A stretch of DNA of 64,000 nucleotides, from the NCBI RefSeq assembly GCF_932526225.1, contig NC_064037.1, positions 11,576,203 through 11,640,202 on the forward strand, written 5' to 3'. A model generated the notes under the pieces. It had not been told where the DNA came from and made no database searches. It saw only the letters and a list, made by a program, of their open reading frames with translations. The position numbers were made by a program, and so were the translations under genes. This DNA comes from Nematostella vectensis. Lineage: Eukaryota > Cnidaria > Anthozoa > Actiniaria > Edwardsiidae. How positions within the stretch are numbered: position 1 is the stretch's first letter; every line of letters starts with the position of its first letter. Positions 34,765 to 46,200 of this stretch are shown here, one piece after another.

Positions 34765-37700
34765 ATCTCTATCTCTCATCAATGACAACTTATACATTTT
34801 ATCATCAATGACAACTTATACATTTTATAACGAATGGAACAGGTGTAAGTCGAGGGTTGGCAAAACGTGGTTGACGGAAGGAGCCCAGGGTATCACCCTG
34901 AGCGATGGCTGTAACCGCTCTGGGACCATCATACACGAGATGATGCACGCAATTGGCTTCTGGCACGAACAGTCGAGACCTGATAGAGACCAGCACGTGG
35001 AGGTCATGTGGGAGAACATCGAACAAGGTGTCTGTCAGTCTATCTGTCCGCCCTTCCCTTTGTTCGCCCGTCTGTCTGTCCGTCCGTCCGCCCACAATCG
35101 CGTACACAGAGTGTGTGCACTCCCCCCTGCGGCCAAAGTGGGTCATTTCTTAAATTAAGGAATTTTCAAATTCTATGCTTTTTTCATATGAAACCGATGA
35201 CTGCGCGATGCCCCCCCCCCCCCCCCCCCATCCAACCTGGGTATGCACATGGCCCTTCACCCTTTATCCGACCTTATCTGCCTGCCTGCCTGTCCAGCTA
35301 CCCGTCTTTCAGTCCATTTGTCTCTTTATTGACTTGCTGTCTTTCCGACCAATATCCAAATTTTACTATTTCTAGGACAAGAGCACGAGTTTGCCAAATA
35401 TGGGCATGACATGATTGACACGCTAGGGGTGGCTTACGACTATGAGAGCGTGATGCATTATGGTCGCCAAAGCTTCAGTAAGAATAAAAAAGCCACAATA
35501 CAGGCTCTTGGTGACCCGACTAGGGGACTGGGACGAACTGACGGACTTAGCTCCCTTGATATCATGAAAATCAACCTTCTTTATGATTGCAAGAGTAAGT
35601 AGAACCATATTTTAGACAATACAAAACTTGCTAATAGCGAACTTTAAATTTACTACAGTAAATGGACGAAGACGGCGCACATGTTGTACTTCTCCGCGCG
35701 CTAAAAGAAAAATGCGGTAACGCGGGCTGAAATCTTGCGTGTATGCCCTCGTCGACTCTCCGTCGTCGTAAATCTTAATTTGGCTAATTTTTTTGTCTTT
35801 GACATTCTGGGGCTAAGGATGGCTGGATCACCCCATTCAATGGACATTTTTCTAGGGGTTAAAGATACCTGAATCTACCTCTAAATGTCATGTACCTCTC
35901 TCTAGGGGCTACGGGTGGTTGGACCTCGTGGTCTCGGTTTACGCCATGTGACCGCCAGCTATGTGAGAAGTATCGCCAGCGTTTCTGCACCTCAGAGGAC
36001 CCCAGCTCTTGTCCAGGTGCTCAGATAGAAATCCATCAATGCAGCGACCAAGAGTGCAACGGTGAGTAGAAAATAGTACTCGCATTTTGCAAGTTCAACA
36101 CGCTTTTTAAAGCTAAATAGGCCTAGCCACTATACGACTGGTGACCACGAAACACTAGAGGCTAAGGGTGTCTGGAGCTGTTAAAGAATTTCGATCACCC
36201 ACTAACCTTTGTTATTGTTTATCATTGAAAATACAGCGGTTTATTCACAAGGAAACAAAATTTACATTCCAAGAATGAAGTCTGATATGTTATTGACGAT
36301 ATCTGATTGAAAATATCTTGGTTATTCGCTTGAAATGGCCGATTGAAATGGATGCTTTGTGTGACTTGTTGTTTTTTGTGGAGGAAGGGAGACCTTAGGA
36401 GTATAGAGAATCAGGTATCAAACCCGGAACCTAGTGTATGGCCTGGGAACTAAAGGGAAATGTCTTGCAACTGCGCCAACAAACCCCACCCCCTCCCCCC
36501 ACCACCACCACCCTCGACTGCCCGACTGCTGTTGCAGAGGGCCTTATTTGTTTCTGGTTCAATGGAAAATGTTGCAATGCTCAATAAAGCGGGTTTCTTT
36601 TTCATGTTAGAGGAACCGGGCTCTATTGTTCTTTCAGACCTGCGTGCCCCAAACAGCCTATCGTACTTGGAAATTTTCTATTTCTACTAAAAGTCTCTGT
36701 CTGTCGCCATTTTGTCACCCTAACACGAAGTGAAAGAAAGCATCCATTTCCATCGGCTGATTAGCGGGAAGTGTTGCGATATTTTTGCTTCAATTTAGTG
36801 AAGAAACCACACTATTGTATTTTTAGGTGGTTATTTTGATACTTCTCATAATTTGTCTACCAATAAAAACAAAGAAGTGGCTGACAATTGCTCTTTTGAG
36901 ATCTTTAAATATTCGTGTTGAAGCACCAATCGACGGACACTGGGGCCGCTGGGGATCATGGTCAGCTTGCTCTGTGTCATGTGGTCAGGGCTCCTACACC
37001 AGAACGAGGCGGTGCGATGACCCTGCGCCATCACATGGCGGGAAACCTTGCATAGGACTTAACAAGGGTAGACAAGCGTGTGACGACGGAAGCTGTGACT
37101 TGGGTCAGTATGTTTGATGACTTTTCGATATTCCGTAAGATGATATAATAATAGGAAGGTTCACCATCATAATCATCATTAGTATGATTATAATGATTGA
37201 TACCGTTATCATTATTATTTATGTAAAAAAATCAAATGATCTAAACCACATGAATAATATGAAAATACATGGTTTTTAAAATGATAAATAATATTTAAGT
37301 TAGTGGATTGAGAGCAAACAAAGAACTAGTAAATCATGATTATTTTTTCCATCATTTTTATCATTATCCGCAAATTATCATTAGTAACATTATTATTATT
37401 ATTAGTAATTATTATTATTGTTGTTGTCGTTCTAATTATTATTATTGTTGTTGTCGTTCTAATTATTATTATTGTTGTTGTCGTTCTAATTATTATCATT
37501 TTTTTGGGGGGGGGAAAGTGTTATTGATCTTAGGCAAGAACCAGTATTGGGCTAACCGAGGCACTTGTCTCTATAATTATCATAATTATTTGTCTTATTG
37601 ATACGGATTTTGTCTCGGTTTAGAGCCTGCCTCCTGAAAAATCCGCCGAACATTCGAGTAGTTGTTGATTAATAAAATCTATTATGTATGGGTGCGATTC

Positions 37701-40700
37701 CGAGAATTCAATAAATTCACATTTTCATGTTTGTTTTATTAATGTTTCTTTCAGGCATATATGATTGTGATTTCGAGAAAAGCGAGCTCTGTAACTGGCT
37801 TCCAAAGCAGACTGTGTATAAACTTAAATGGCAACGTACGCAGGGTGTTACTCCGTCTTCAGACACTGGACCACAGGGAGACCACACATCTGGGTCAGGT
37901 ATGAAATTTGCAATTGCACAAGAAGAGAGGAAGGGGTCTAATGCAGAATAGCTAAAAGTTAAACTAACAAAGCCGGTTAAAAATTACATTCGCCACTCAC
38001 TAGACCACGGGTAGACCACCATCTGGGTAATCAGATTGGAGATTTGCAATTGCACTTGGGAAAAGGGGTTCTTAAACAGACTCATACACTTGTACACAGG
38101 GAGATCATAAATCTGATACAAAAGAACTCCGCTTAATCGAACTCTAAAGGGAGACACAGAAGTCAGTTTGAGTTTACGGGGGTTCGAGTTATTTGGGTCG
38201 ATTGAAAAGTAATACACTCGTATTTGTATTAAAATCCTGAAAAAAAATTATGGACAATCTTATTGCGTTTCCACTTAACCACGCAAGATATATTTTCAAG
38301 TTGCCCCGCCGCCGCACAACGACCCCCCCCTCCCCCACGGGCGGGTGAAATATGGCCAAAATAAACTAAAATAGGTTTCATGTTCGAGCTACTCTGGGAA
38401 AAGCACATTGCTTAAAATGAGGTTCAAATTCAAGAAAACGGGAAAATCGAGTTCTTGTTTGAGTTGAAAAATATGTTTGAGTCGATGAAAAACATCGCAT
38501 TTCTTTATGAAGAGTGCATCCTAATGCGCCGTTTGTTTGACAGGACATTACTTATTTGTCGAGTCATCTCATGCGAAATTAGGAGAACAAGCGATCATAA
38601 TAAGTCCCGAGATTCCACCTGACACGCGCCAGTGCGTCCACTTCTGGTACAGCATGCACGGGGCTGACATGGGCCGCCTGGACCTGCTAGTGTACGACGA
38701 AGTGGCGGGGTCAGGACAAAGTTTATGGAGCAAAGAGGGCGAGCAAGGGATGGACTGGGGAGAGGGAAAGGTGGAGATAGCACCGCGGGGACACGTCTAC
38801 AAGGTTTGAGAATACTCCGCTTCGTTTTTTTTTTCTGATTTTATTGAATTTCATTATCTTTATCGATGTTGTGGTAGTTGTCATCATCATTTTTTAATCA
38901 TCTCATCATAATCATATATATATCGCAACCATTATCCAATGTACACGTGACTCGGGCGTTAACTGTTTTACAGCAGGTTGTGTTACTCTGGTACAGGTTG
39001 TGTTACTCTGGTACAGGTTGTGTTACTCTGTTACAGGTTGCGTTACTCTGTTACAGGTTGTGTTACTCTGTTACAGGTTGCGTTACTCTGTTACAGGTTG
39101 TGTTACTCTGTTACAGGTTGCGTTACTCTGGTACAGGTTGTGTTACTCTGTTACAGGTTGCGTTACTCTGTTACAGGTTGTGTTACTCTGTTACAGGTTG
39201 CGTTACTCTGTTACAGGTTGTGTTACTCTGTTACAGGTTGCGTTTCAAGCAACGATTTCTGTTGAGCGGGCATATCGAAGTGATTTTGCTCTTGATGATA
39301 TAAAAATTGAGCCATGCAAAAGGCCTCCAACAAAAGCGAAACCGCCAACAACAACGCCATCAAAGGCAACAGCACCAATATCAGATCCAATGACAACAAC
39401 AACACCAACAACAACTAAGGCAACAACACCCACAACAACAAAGGCAACAGCATCAACACAAACGGCAGCAGAGGCAAATACATTCCTATCAACTCAGAAG
39501 ACAGATGCGACAACATCACAGTCAACTTCAACGACAGAGGCAACAAAATCACAAACAACAAAGGCAACAACAACATTATCAACTTCAACAACAAAGGCAA
39601 CAACAACATCATCAACTTCAACAACAAAGGCAACAACAACATTATCAACTTCAACAACAAAGGCAACAACAACACCATCAACTTCAACAACAAAGGCAAC
39701 AACATCTACAGCAGTAGAGGCGACCACATCACCTGCGGCAACAGAGACAGCGCCACCAACTACGACAGAGTCACGGTCAACCAATAAAGCAACGACAATA
39801 CCAACGATAATAGGTAAATGCCCGTAGAAGGCCTAGAAATATTAGGGGGGGGGGGGGCACAATACAGAAGATTAAGAAGGAATGGGGTGCACAGCCTTGC
39901 CCCTACTGGTCATTTCCTTATATTTTTTCAAAATATTGGGGGGGGGGGGGGGGGGCACGTGCCCCCACACGTGTTCACGCACTGAACAGTTCAGGGGCGT
40001 GTCTGAAATACGCAGGGTGGGGTCCAGAGTAGTAATTCACTGACCATGGATCAATTTAGTTCAAAACGGCATCTTAAGGTCTGGTAATATGTCACTGGAT
40101 CCATCTAGAAACTTTTTCTATCCAAATACAAACATAAACTTATCAGTCTTCTTAGCTATCAACGAAGGTGTAAACCGGAGGCGAACTCGTCTTGTCCCCC
40201 CATCCTGGACACGTGACTGCTGTTTTAGCTTGGTTTAGAAGACTGAGAGCAAATCTGAACCAGAACCCGTTTTATGAATAAGTTACCTATCCTACCTACA
40301 TGGCGGAAAATTTCTTTTTCGTGAACGAAATATAATAATATCATTTTTTTCTAAACACCAACTTTGCTTTATCTTTTTTTTTCCTGCAGATGATTTCTGC
40401 GACTTTTCTACGAAAAAGTGCGACTGGAGAAATGACTATACAAATTCGCATTCCCCCGATAAGTATGTGTTCGACTGGTGGCGAACTAATATGCCAACAA
40501 CGAGTGCTAACACTGGACCAGCTGCTGACCATACCACGGGCTCTGGTAGGAAACAAAGCAATTATCCACTGACCACACCACGGGCGCAAACATGTAATTA
40601 GAATTCGTCAAGGAATTCGTTTTATTTTGACCGTATTTTGATTATAGTACAAAAGCCGCAGCTGTTGTATGCAAGCTGTTTGTTTGCATATCACAGAATG

Positions 40701-42448
40701 AGCCTGGGGCGAGCAGAAAACCTTTGATATACTAAAGGGGCAATTTTAAATCTGAATACACAGGGTAATTTTTACTTGCCATCACAAAATGGTGCCTCTG
40801 AAAAAGATACAGAACGTGGCGACAATAGCAGCTGTTTGAATAGTGCAAAGCGCGAGAAAAGGGGGCCTTGGAACTACTTTCATCATTGTCAAGTAAAACT
40901 CTTTGAACATCGACACGATCAACTTTGTGCACTTGTCAAGTAAAACTCGTTGAGCATCGACACGATCAACTTTGTGCACTTGGCAAGTGAAACTTGTAAT
41001 AATAGCAAACACGCCAGCTTTTGAACAAGTGAACTTGTCAAGGAAAAACTTGACAAATTTCCCGTCTACTCGAGCAACTTTTTCTTGTCAAGTAAAACTT
41101 ACTTTTTAGGGCCGCCTACTCGTGTAGGCGGGCCTGCATAGGGTCTGAACTTATTCCCAAAATGGCGACCTCGCGAAATAGTAGTTAACACGAATTCTTG
41201 AAAGTTAATGTGGAAATACTCGACGTACACTGAGCTAGAAAAACGGTTGTTTTCAAAACAAGATTGATTGATATTCACCTCTCCAGGGCCGTAGCAGGGG
41301 GTAGGGAACTGCCCCCCCCCCCCCCCCACAATATTTGTCAAAATTTCAAAAATCATAAGGACATGACCAGTAGGGGCGTGGCTGTGCCCCCAAATATTTT
41401 CTAAATATTTCTGTAGTGTGCCTCCCAATATTTCGATGCCTGCTACGGCTCTGCCTTTCTCACTTTTTCCCACAACTCTTTTCGACGCGCGGGTGAAACC
41501 GAGGTCAGGCGTCAAAATTGTAAACAAGATGACAAAGTTTGTTTTTATCCTCGGTTCCACGCGCGCATCGCAAAGAAATGTTGGAAGATGAGGGGAAGGT
41601 GAATTATGACTACGAAGTTTGTATTTTGACTACGCATAGTTCCCGACGACTTAACAGACTTAATACAGTGCCTATATGGGCACGACGGGAGTTTTCTTGG
41701 AGATCGGTCTTGAAAGACCCCAATTTGCTGTTACTGGCTAAGTGGAATTCTCCTCCTTATTTGATGTGATCTTATATTTGAAACATTTTCCCTTCATGTC
41801 TTAGGGTATTATATCTACCTGGAGGGCTCCTATCCTTATCAACAGGGCGACAAAGGTCGACTGGTCAGTAGACGATACCCTCGCAGGCCTGCGATCTGCC
41901 TGAAGTTCTGGTATCACATGTACGGTAAAGCAATGGGATCTCTCAGAGTGTACGTCAAGAATGAAGCTGGAGTTTACAAGCTTTGGGAGATTGACGGTAA
42001 CCAAGGTAACGAATGGCATGAGGCAAGCATAATGTTTGGAAGTGAATCTCCATTTGAGGTGAGTCTAGCGGTAAACTACAATCTTTAAAACTAAATGGTC
42101 AAGCCTTATGAAATTTCGGGCGCATGAGACGCGCGCATTTATCGCACCACAACAAAGCGGTGTTGCCGCAAATCTGTGTTTTAGAGAGGCGTCCATTCAG
42201 CCCCAACCTTGTGTTGATTCTTTCTCCTTCTAAAGCCCACGCAGACCACCTAATCTTTCTATTACGGCTTGTCTGTTTTTTTCCTTATCTCCAGCACATT
42301 ATCATCTTCTTTTATTTCTCCTTCAAGTCTTTCTTTCTCTTGGCAGATAATGATTGAGGGTGAGCGAGGCACGGGCTATACAAGTGATATCGCGCTAGAT
42401 GACCTCCGAGTCAAGGAGGGGGCGTGTCAAATAGTATGGTTCCCATAG
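32627..42448 (+). CDS. Astacin metalloprotease gene 2: signal-propeptide-astacin-TSP1-TSP1-MAM-Thr stalk-MAM
   Basis: Fourteen exons join without a break into 891 residues: 32627-32702, 33081-33155, 33993-34163, 34459-34579, 34843-35027, 35376-35594, 35906-36061, 36924-37103, 37755-37898, 38544-38803, 39237-39813, 40390-40545, 41805-42058, 42347-42448. A signal peptide (MFLRLIVTLGWLSG) leads. FEGD is at 59-62. The zinc site [11 protein letters not shown] has His179, Glu180, His183 and His189, and the Met-turn is the canonical SVMHY (234-238). TSP1 modules fill about 283-334 and 335-394. MAM1 spans about 395-553, followed by a Thr/Lys/Ala-rich stalk of about 165 residues (repeats like TSTTKATTT, likely O-glycosylated) and MAM2 (722-891). 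MAM halves end in the usual GDHTSGSG/ADHTTGSG and IALDDL motifs. No membrane anchor is visible. Nearly all introns are phase 1. Two introns carry splice-site-bearing minisatellites. Confidence 0.92.
33131..33260 (+). repeat. Five 25-bp units, each carrying the exon 2 splice donor of gene 2
   Basis: Unit AATAAATGAAGGTAAGAATT plus five bases. It spans the last bases of exon 2 (AATGAAG) and the first of the intron (GTAAGAATT). Donor GT dinucleotides fall at 33156 (used, by phase), 33181, 33206, 33231 and 33256, exactly 25 bp apart. Using a later donor would add 25-nt steps; the in-frame one (+75) meets a stop. Confidence 0.85.
34690..34778. repeat. (CT)n microsatellite in gene 2 intron 4
   Basis: A near-pure CT run with a few ATCT units, ending about 65 bp upstream of the exon 5 acceptor (34842). 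It may act as an unusually long polypyrimidine tract. A 23-bp ATCAATGACAACTTATACAT-type duplication follows it. Confidence 0.9.
36235..36370 (+). repeat. Dispersed repeat shared by all three astacin loci (copy 2)
   Basis: Same blocks as at 31000-31165 (ATTGACGATAT, GATTGAAAATATCTTG, GCTTGAAATGGCC), in gene 2 intron 7. Confidence 0.55.
37395..37500. repeat. Three ~33-bp ATTATTATTGTTGTTGTCGT units
   Basis: Three near-identical units of ATTATTATTGTTGTTGTCGT plus TCTAATT in gene 2 intron 8. The array gives open frames of IIIVVVVL type that have no coding support. Confidence 0.8.
38977..39236 (+). repeat. Thirteen 20-bp units, each carrying a 3' splice site upstream of gene 2 exon 11
   Basis: Exactly thirteen units of GTTGTGTTACTCTGTTACAG, many alternating GTTGTG/GTTGCG to give a 40-bp higher-order pattern. 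Every unit ends in (T/G)TACAG and is followed by GTTG(C/T)GTT, identical to the true exon 11 border TTACAG|GTTGCGTTT. The final AG at 39236 gives the expected MAM sequence. AGs 60, 120, 180 and 240 bp upstream are in frame, and no stop intervenes in the exon 11 frame from 38997 on. A choice of those sites would insert multiples of a 20-residue hydrophobic unit into MAM1. Confidence 0.9.
39840..40000. repeat. G-rich dispersed element with two poly(G) runs
   Basis: Poly(G) runs at about 39845-39858 and 39938-39957 flank a TACTGGTCATTTCCTTATAT block. Related CATTTC(C/T)T(A/T)A blocks occur near 18495, 24980 and 35145, usually next to poly(C) or poly(G). Part of a dispersed non-coding family in gene introns here. 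Confidence 0.5.
40887..40990. repeat. 48-bp tandem duplication (CTTGTCAAGTAAAACTC unit)
   Basis: CTTGTCAAGTAAAACTC(T/G)T followed by TGA(A/G)CATCGACACGATCA and ACTTTGTGCA is present twice in tandem, with a third partial copy. Intron 12 of gene 2. Confidence 0.8.
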
Positions 42449-42449
42449 C

Positions 42450-43248
42450 AACGAAATTGGCGGGCAATGACGTGTATTCAGATTTAACAAAAAATACTTG
42501 ATCGATTGAAATGGTGTCAACAGCGAAGGATCTCTCAAGACAGGAATCCTATGAATCATTTATGTTAGCAATAAATAAATCAACATCGTATGATTAAGCT
42601 GCTAAAGCGTTTTATTTAATCTTTTATGACCCACTTGTAATATGTTTGACAAACCCACATTTTTTAGCTATTCTAATAGTTTGACCGATCACTGTATATC
42701 TACGTGCTTTTCGGGTGTCGGCCAGCACCATGTACCTGAGGAGGAAGATAGGACAAAAAGTGTTCTATTAGGTATGTTGCAAATCCTTTTTTTAAAAAAC
42801 AAACCCGCACTCCCCCCCCCACTTTCAATTCTTAATAGACGTGCTATTTTTAGACAAAACTATAAAGCATAAGCTAGATCACTTTGGTATGTAGCCAAAT
42901 CCGACAATAAACATCCCATGGCGATACTGCAAAGGCATAAAAAAATCTTTTTTTTTTTCGGGGGTGGTCAGAGACCTCCCCCCCTTCCCGGAAAAATTAG
43001 ATCCACATTTTCGGATTTCGATTCCCCCCCCCCCCCCAAAAAAAAAAAAAAAAAAACCTGGGTACGGGCCTGAAAAGTAACACATTGGAAGCGCAGGTAG
43101 GGGGTGGGGAGAATTGCAAGGGGCAAAAACGTCCCAACGCCACCCCCAGAGCTTGGTTCATGTTTTCATGTTTATAGAATGATTAATTAATTATCCTTCT
43201 AAACAATCTGCTGGAGATTTATGCCAATGACTTCTCTTCCTTCTTACC
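42450..43248. other. Convergent intergenic space between genes 2 and 3
   Basis: Contains the gene 2 poly(A) signal and, near 42920-43060, an element with T-, C- and A-homopolymer runs. A minus-strand AATAAA (TTTATT on plus at about 42611) is a distant candidate poly(A) signal for gene 3. Confidence 0.4.
42570..42575 (+). terminator. Polyadenylation signal AATAAA for gene 2
   Basis: AATAAATAAAT about 122 nt after the TAG stop at 42446-42448. It lies in the 0.8-kb space shared with the convergent gene 3. Confidence 0.55.
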
Positions 43249-46200
43249 TTACGGGCACGCCAGGCTTGATAGCTTAAAGTCGTCGATGAGGAAATCACTC
43301 TGAGACCCTCCATTGGTGCCTTCAAACACCAGCTGAGAAATGAGAAACATTAGTCATGTGTTAGGCAGCACAAAAAGAATCTACTACTTGATTTTTTGTT
43401 TTTCTAAGAACAAAGAGACGGATTTAGGATCGTTCAAAGGATGGTTCAAAGTACGGTTATTTTTTTAAATACCCTTGGATCCACTAATAAGTAGAGATGT
43501 AGGTAATATAGGAGGGAAAGTCAGCCAGAACATTTGTCACATGTATGATTTCTTTTTAACAAAAACCTCTAACCTTTAATTACGAGAGCCCCTTGGGAGT
43601 AGCTTCTAATCAAAGAAGGAAACAAGCCGGTTGCTGGGCTGCGCCCAAGTCAATCAATAATATCCTGTAGGGATACATCTAAAAATTTATTTCTTATAGA
43701 TTTCGCCACTTTCTTGTTTTCACTTTTTCGTTTTCCAATATCATTTGCCAAATCATTTTTAAATATCTATATCGTGATATATCACTCACGGTGTAGGTCT
43801 GTGCACTGGAGATGGTGACTCGCGCATGCTTCCATGCCGCGCCCATGTCACCGCTGGCACTCCACACTTGGGTCTCACCCGAACTAGTCTTCACGAGAAC
43901 CTTGAGTGTACCCATGCTCGCGCCGTTCATGTAGTACCAGAACTCAAAACACGCCGCGTTAGTCGCTTGATAACCGGCCTTTTGCCAGCGGGCCTTTTGT
44001 CCGGAGGTCAAGTAATCAGAGGCCAGATGTACAAAGTACCCTGCGTGGGAATTACAAATGATACAAACAATTTCACTACCCTGAATTTATTCTGTTATTG
44101 CCGCAGTGGCTAATAATCGGTAAATATAGTCATCAAAATATATTTAGAGTTATTTTAATAACTTCATAAAATCATTTTTAACTGGAAAGTACACGAAAGG
44201 ATGGTAGTTCTGATGGCTCTGATGGTAGTGATGGTGTTCTTGGTGATGATGTTGGTGGTCATGTTGCTGGTAGTGTTGATGAAAGTATTGCTATTGGTAG
44301 TGTTGATAGTAGTGTTGGTGTTCATGTTGGTGTTGGTGGTAGTGTTGATGAAAGTATTGCTATTGGTAGTGTTGATGGAAGTGTTGGTGTTGATGTTGGT
44401 GTTAGTGTTTAGTGAATTAGCAAGGCCATACTGACCTGATCCTGTGGTGTGATCTCCTGGATAACCTCTGTTCTCGTACCAATCGTCTGCGTAGTTTGAT
44501 AAATCGTTCTCCCAGCCGCACGTGTAGGGGAAGGTCCACCCGTCCATTGTACAACCGTCTAGAACAACTTTACAACCAAGATGAATAAAGTAAGTAGCGG
44601 TGATTGATACGATGACATTGATGAGGGCGATAGCGGTGATTGTGATGACATTGATGAGGGCGATAGCGGTGATTGTGATGACATTGATGAGGGCGATAGC
44701 GGTGATTGTGATGACATTGATGAGGGCGATAGCGGTGATTGTGATGACATCGATGACGGCGATAGCGGTGATTGTTATGACATTGACGAGGGCGATAGCG
44801 GTGATTGATGGGACATGTATGAGGGCGATAGCGGTGATAATCAAGGAATTAAGGTGACATCTCACCTGCGTTGCTACAAGAGTGGGTATTACATGTCTGG
44901 ATTTGGGAAGAGTCTCCAACGCAATTGGCGCCTCCGTTGCTAGGCGACGGGTTATTGCACAAACGGGAACGAGAGTGGGAGCCACCTCCACACGTGGCAC
45001 TGCACGTGCTCCATGATGACCACGCCCCCCAGCCACCGTCAACTGTGAAAATGATTATTCATTTTACAATAACATGAACCCTGTGTTAAACACACAATTT
45101 GGTACAGCGATGAAAATGTGGTTTTACACGATAAAATACACATAAAAAAGAACTCATACTGCATATCAATCAATGGCTGTCGTTTTTCTAAATTGTCTAA
45201 AAGAGACTGGGGCGAGCGCGCGGGAGACCTGTGATATTCTAAAATGTTAGGGACTAGGCTCCATTTCTAAGATGGCTGCCAGAAAAATCGTAGTAAACAC
45301 GAATTCCTGCAGGTATACGTGGAAATTATCAACTTACAAAGCTCTAAAGCGATGAAAAAGCGAAAAAATAAATGATTGAAGCGGACTCCTAAATATGGTA
45401 TGTAATGCCTAAAAAGGAAATGACCGAGCGAGCTAGAAAAATGAAAGATTGACTGATATGCATAATGCTTTTAAATCTTTCGCTTGGGCATCTCCTAATT
45501 ACAATATTTGGAAACGCGCTTAAATATTTGTTTTTTGTTCTAGTCTCAAATAGATCATTCAGACGGAAGGTGACATTTGCTTGAGGATTATGCCATTTGT
45601 GTCGTTTTTATACTACAATACAATTAAATGCAATAATCCTTGTTTATCGAGGGTGGCATAATAACCTAATACACAGTTTTCTAACACATGGCACTCGTAA
45701 GCATTGTAAGCACTGTCACTGGGGGTGGTCACTGCCAGAGGGTTTATTGCGTCCCCAGTGGTTCTTTTACGCCCCTTCGGTTCAGGTTAATGTAGTGCAG
45801 CTTCAAGAGACGGGACCTCCGGTTTAGTGTCCTTATCCGAGAAGACTGGAAACACGGGAGAATAACTTTAACTCACTTGTAACACAAATTCGAATCAAGG
45901 CAGGAACCCGGAAAAATCCACAGTTTGAGCCAGGATTCGAACCTGGGCCACAGCGGTGAGAGGCCGACGCGCTTACACACTAGGCCACCCGTGCTTATAC
46001 TGACAAATGCGATTACAGAGAAAAAGAGTAATGCTCGAGGAGGGGAGAGGAATCCCCTACCCTTTGTACTGCCGCAGTTCCTAGTCTCCTCCTGAGTCCC
46101 CTCGGCCGTGGCTTCAGAACAGCTGGAGAGAGACTTTACCGTGCAAAACCGCTGGCGGGTTTTCTTTCCGTCGCTAACGCAAGGTTTCCAATCACTCCAC

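Noticed and set aside
34622-35158. Plus-strand frame from 34622 running through the (CT)n tract into the astacin exon as an alternative start
   Set aside because: The SLSLSL stretch is microsatellite; exon 5 begins at the AG at 34842 in phase with exon 4, giving the conserved Cys and zinc helix.
39223-39784. Minus-strand Leu/Val-rich and plus-strand Gln-rich frames over the Thr stalk
   Set aside because: Shadows of the ACA/ACG/GCA-rich gene 2 exon 11, which is fixed in frame by splice phase.
44164-45042. 292-codon minus-strand frame linking gene 3 exon 8 and exon 9 through the 33-bp repeat
   Set aside because: The repeat length is a multiple of three so read-through is open, but GTGAGA and TTCTAG splice sites in phase 1 bound it, and the intervening peptide has no homology to TSP1 or MAM proteins.
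45918-45995. Functional tRNA-Glu gene
   Set aside because: The acceptor-stem halves do not pair and a SINE-like body follows, so only a tRNA-derived repeat is supported.
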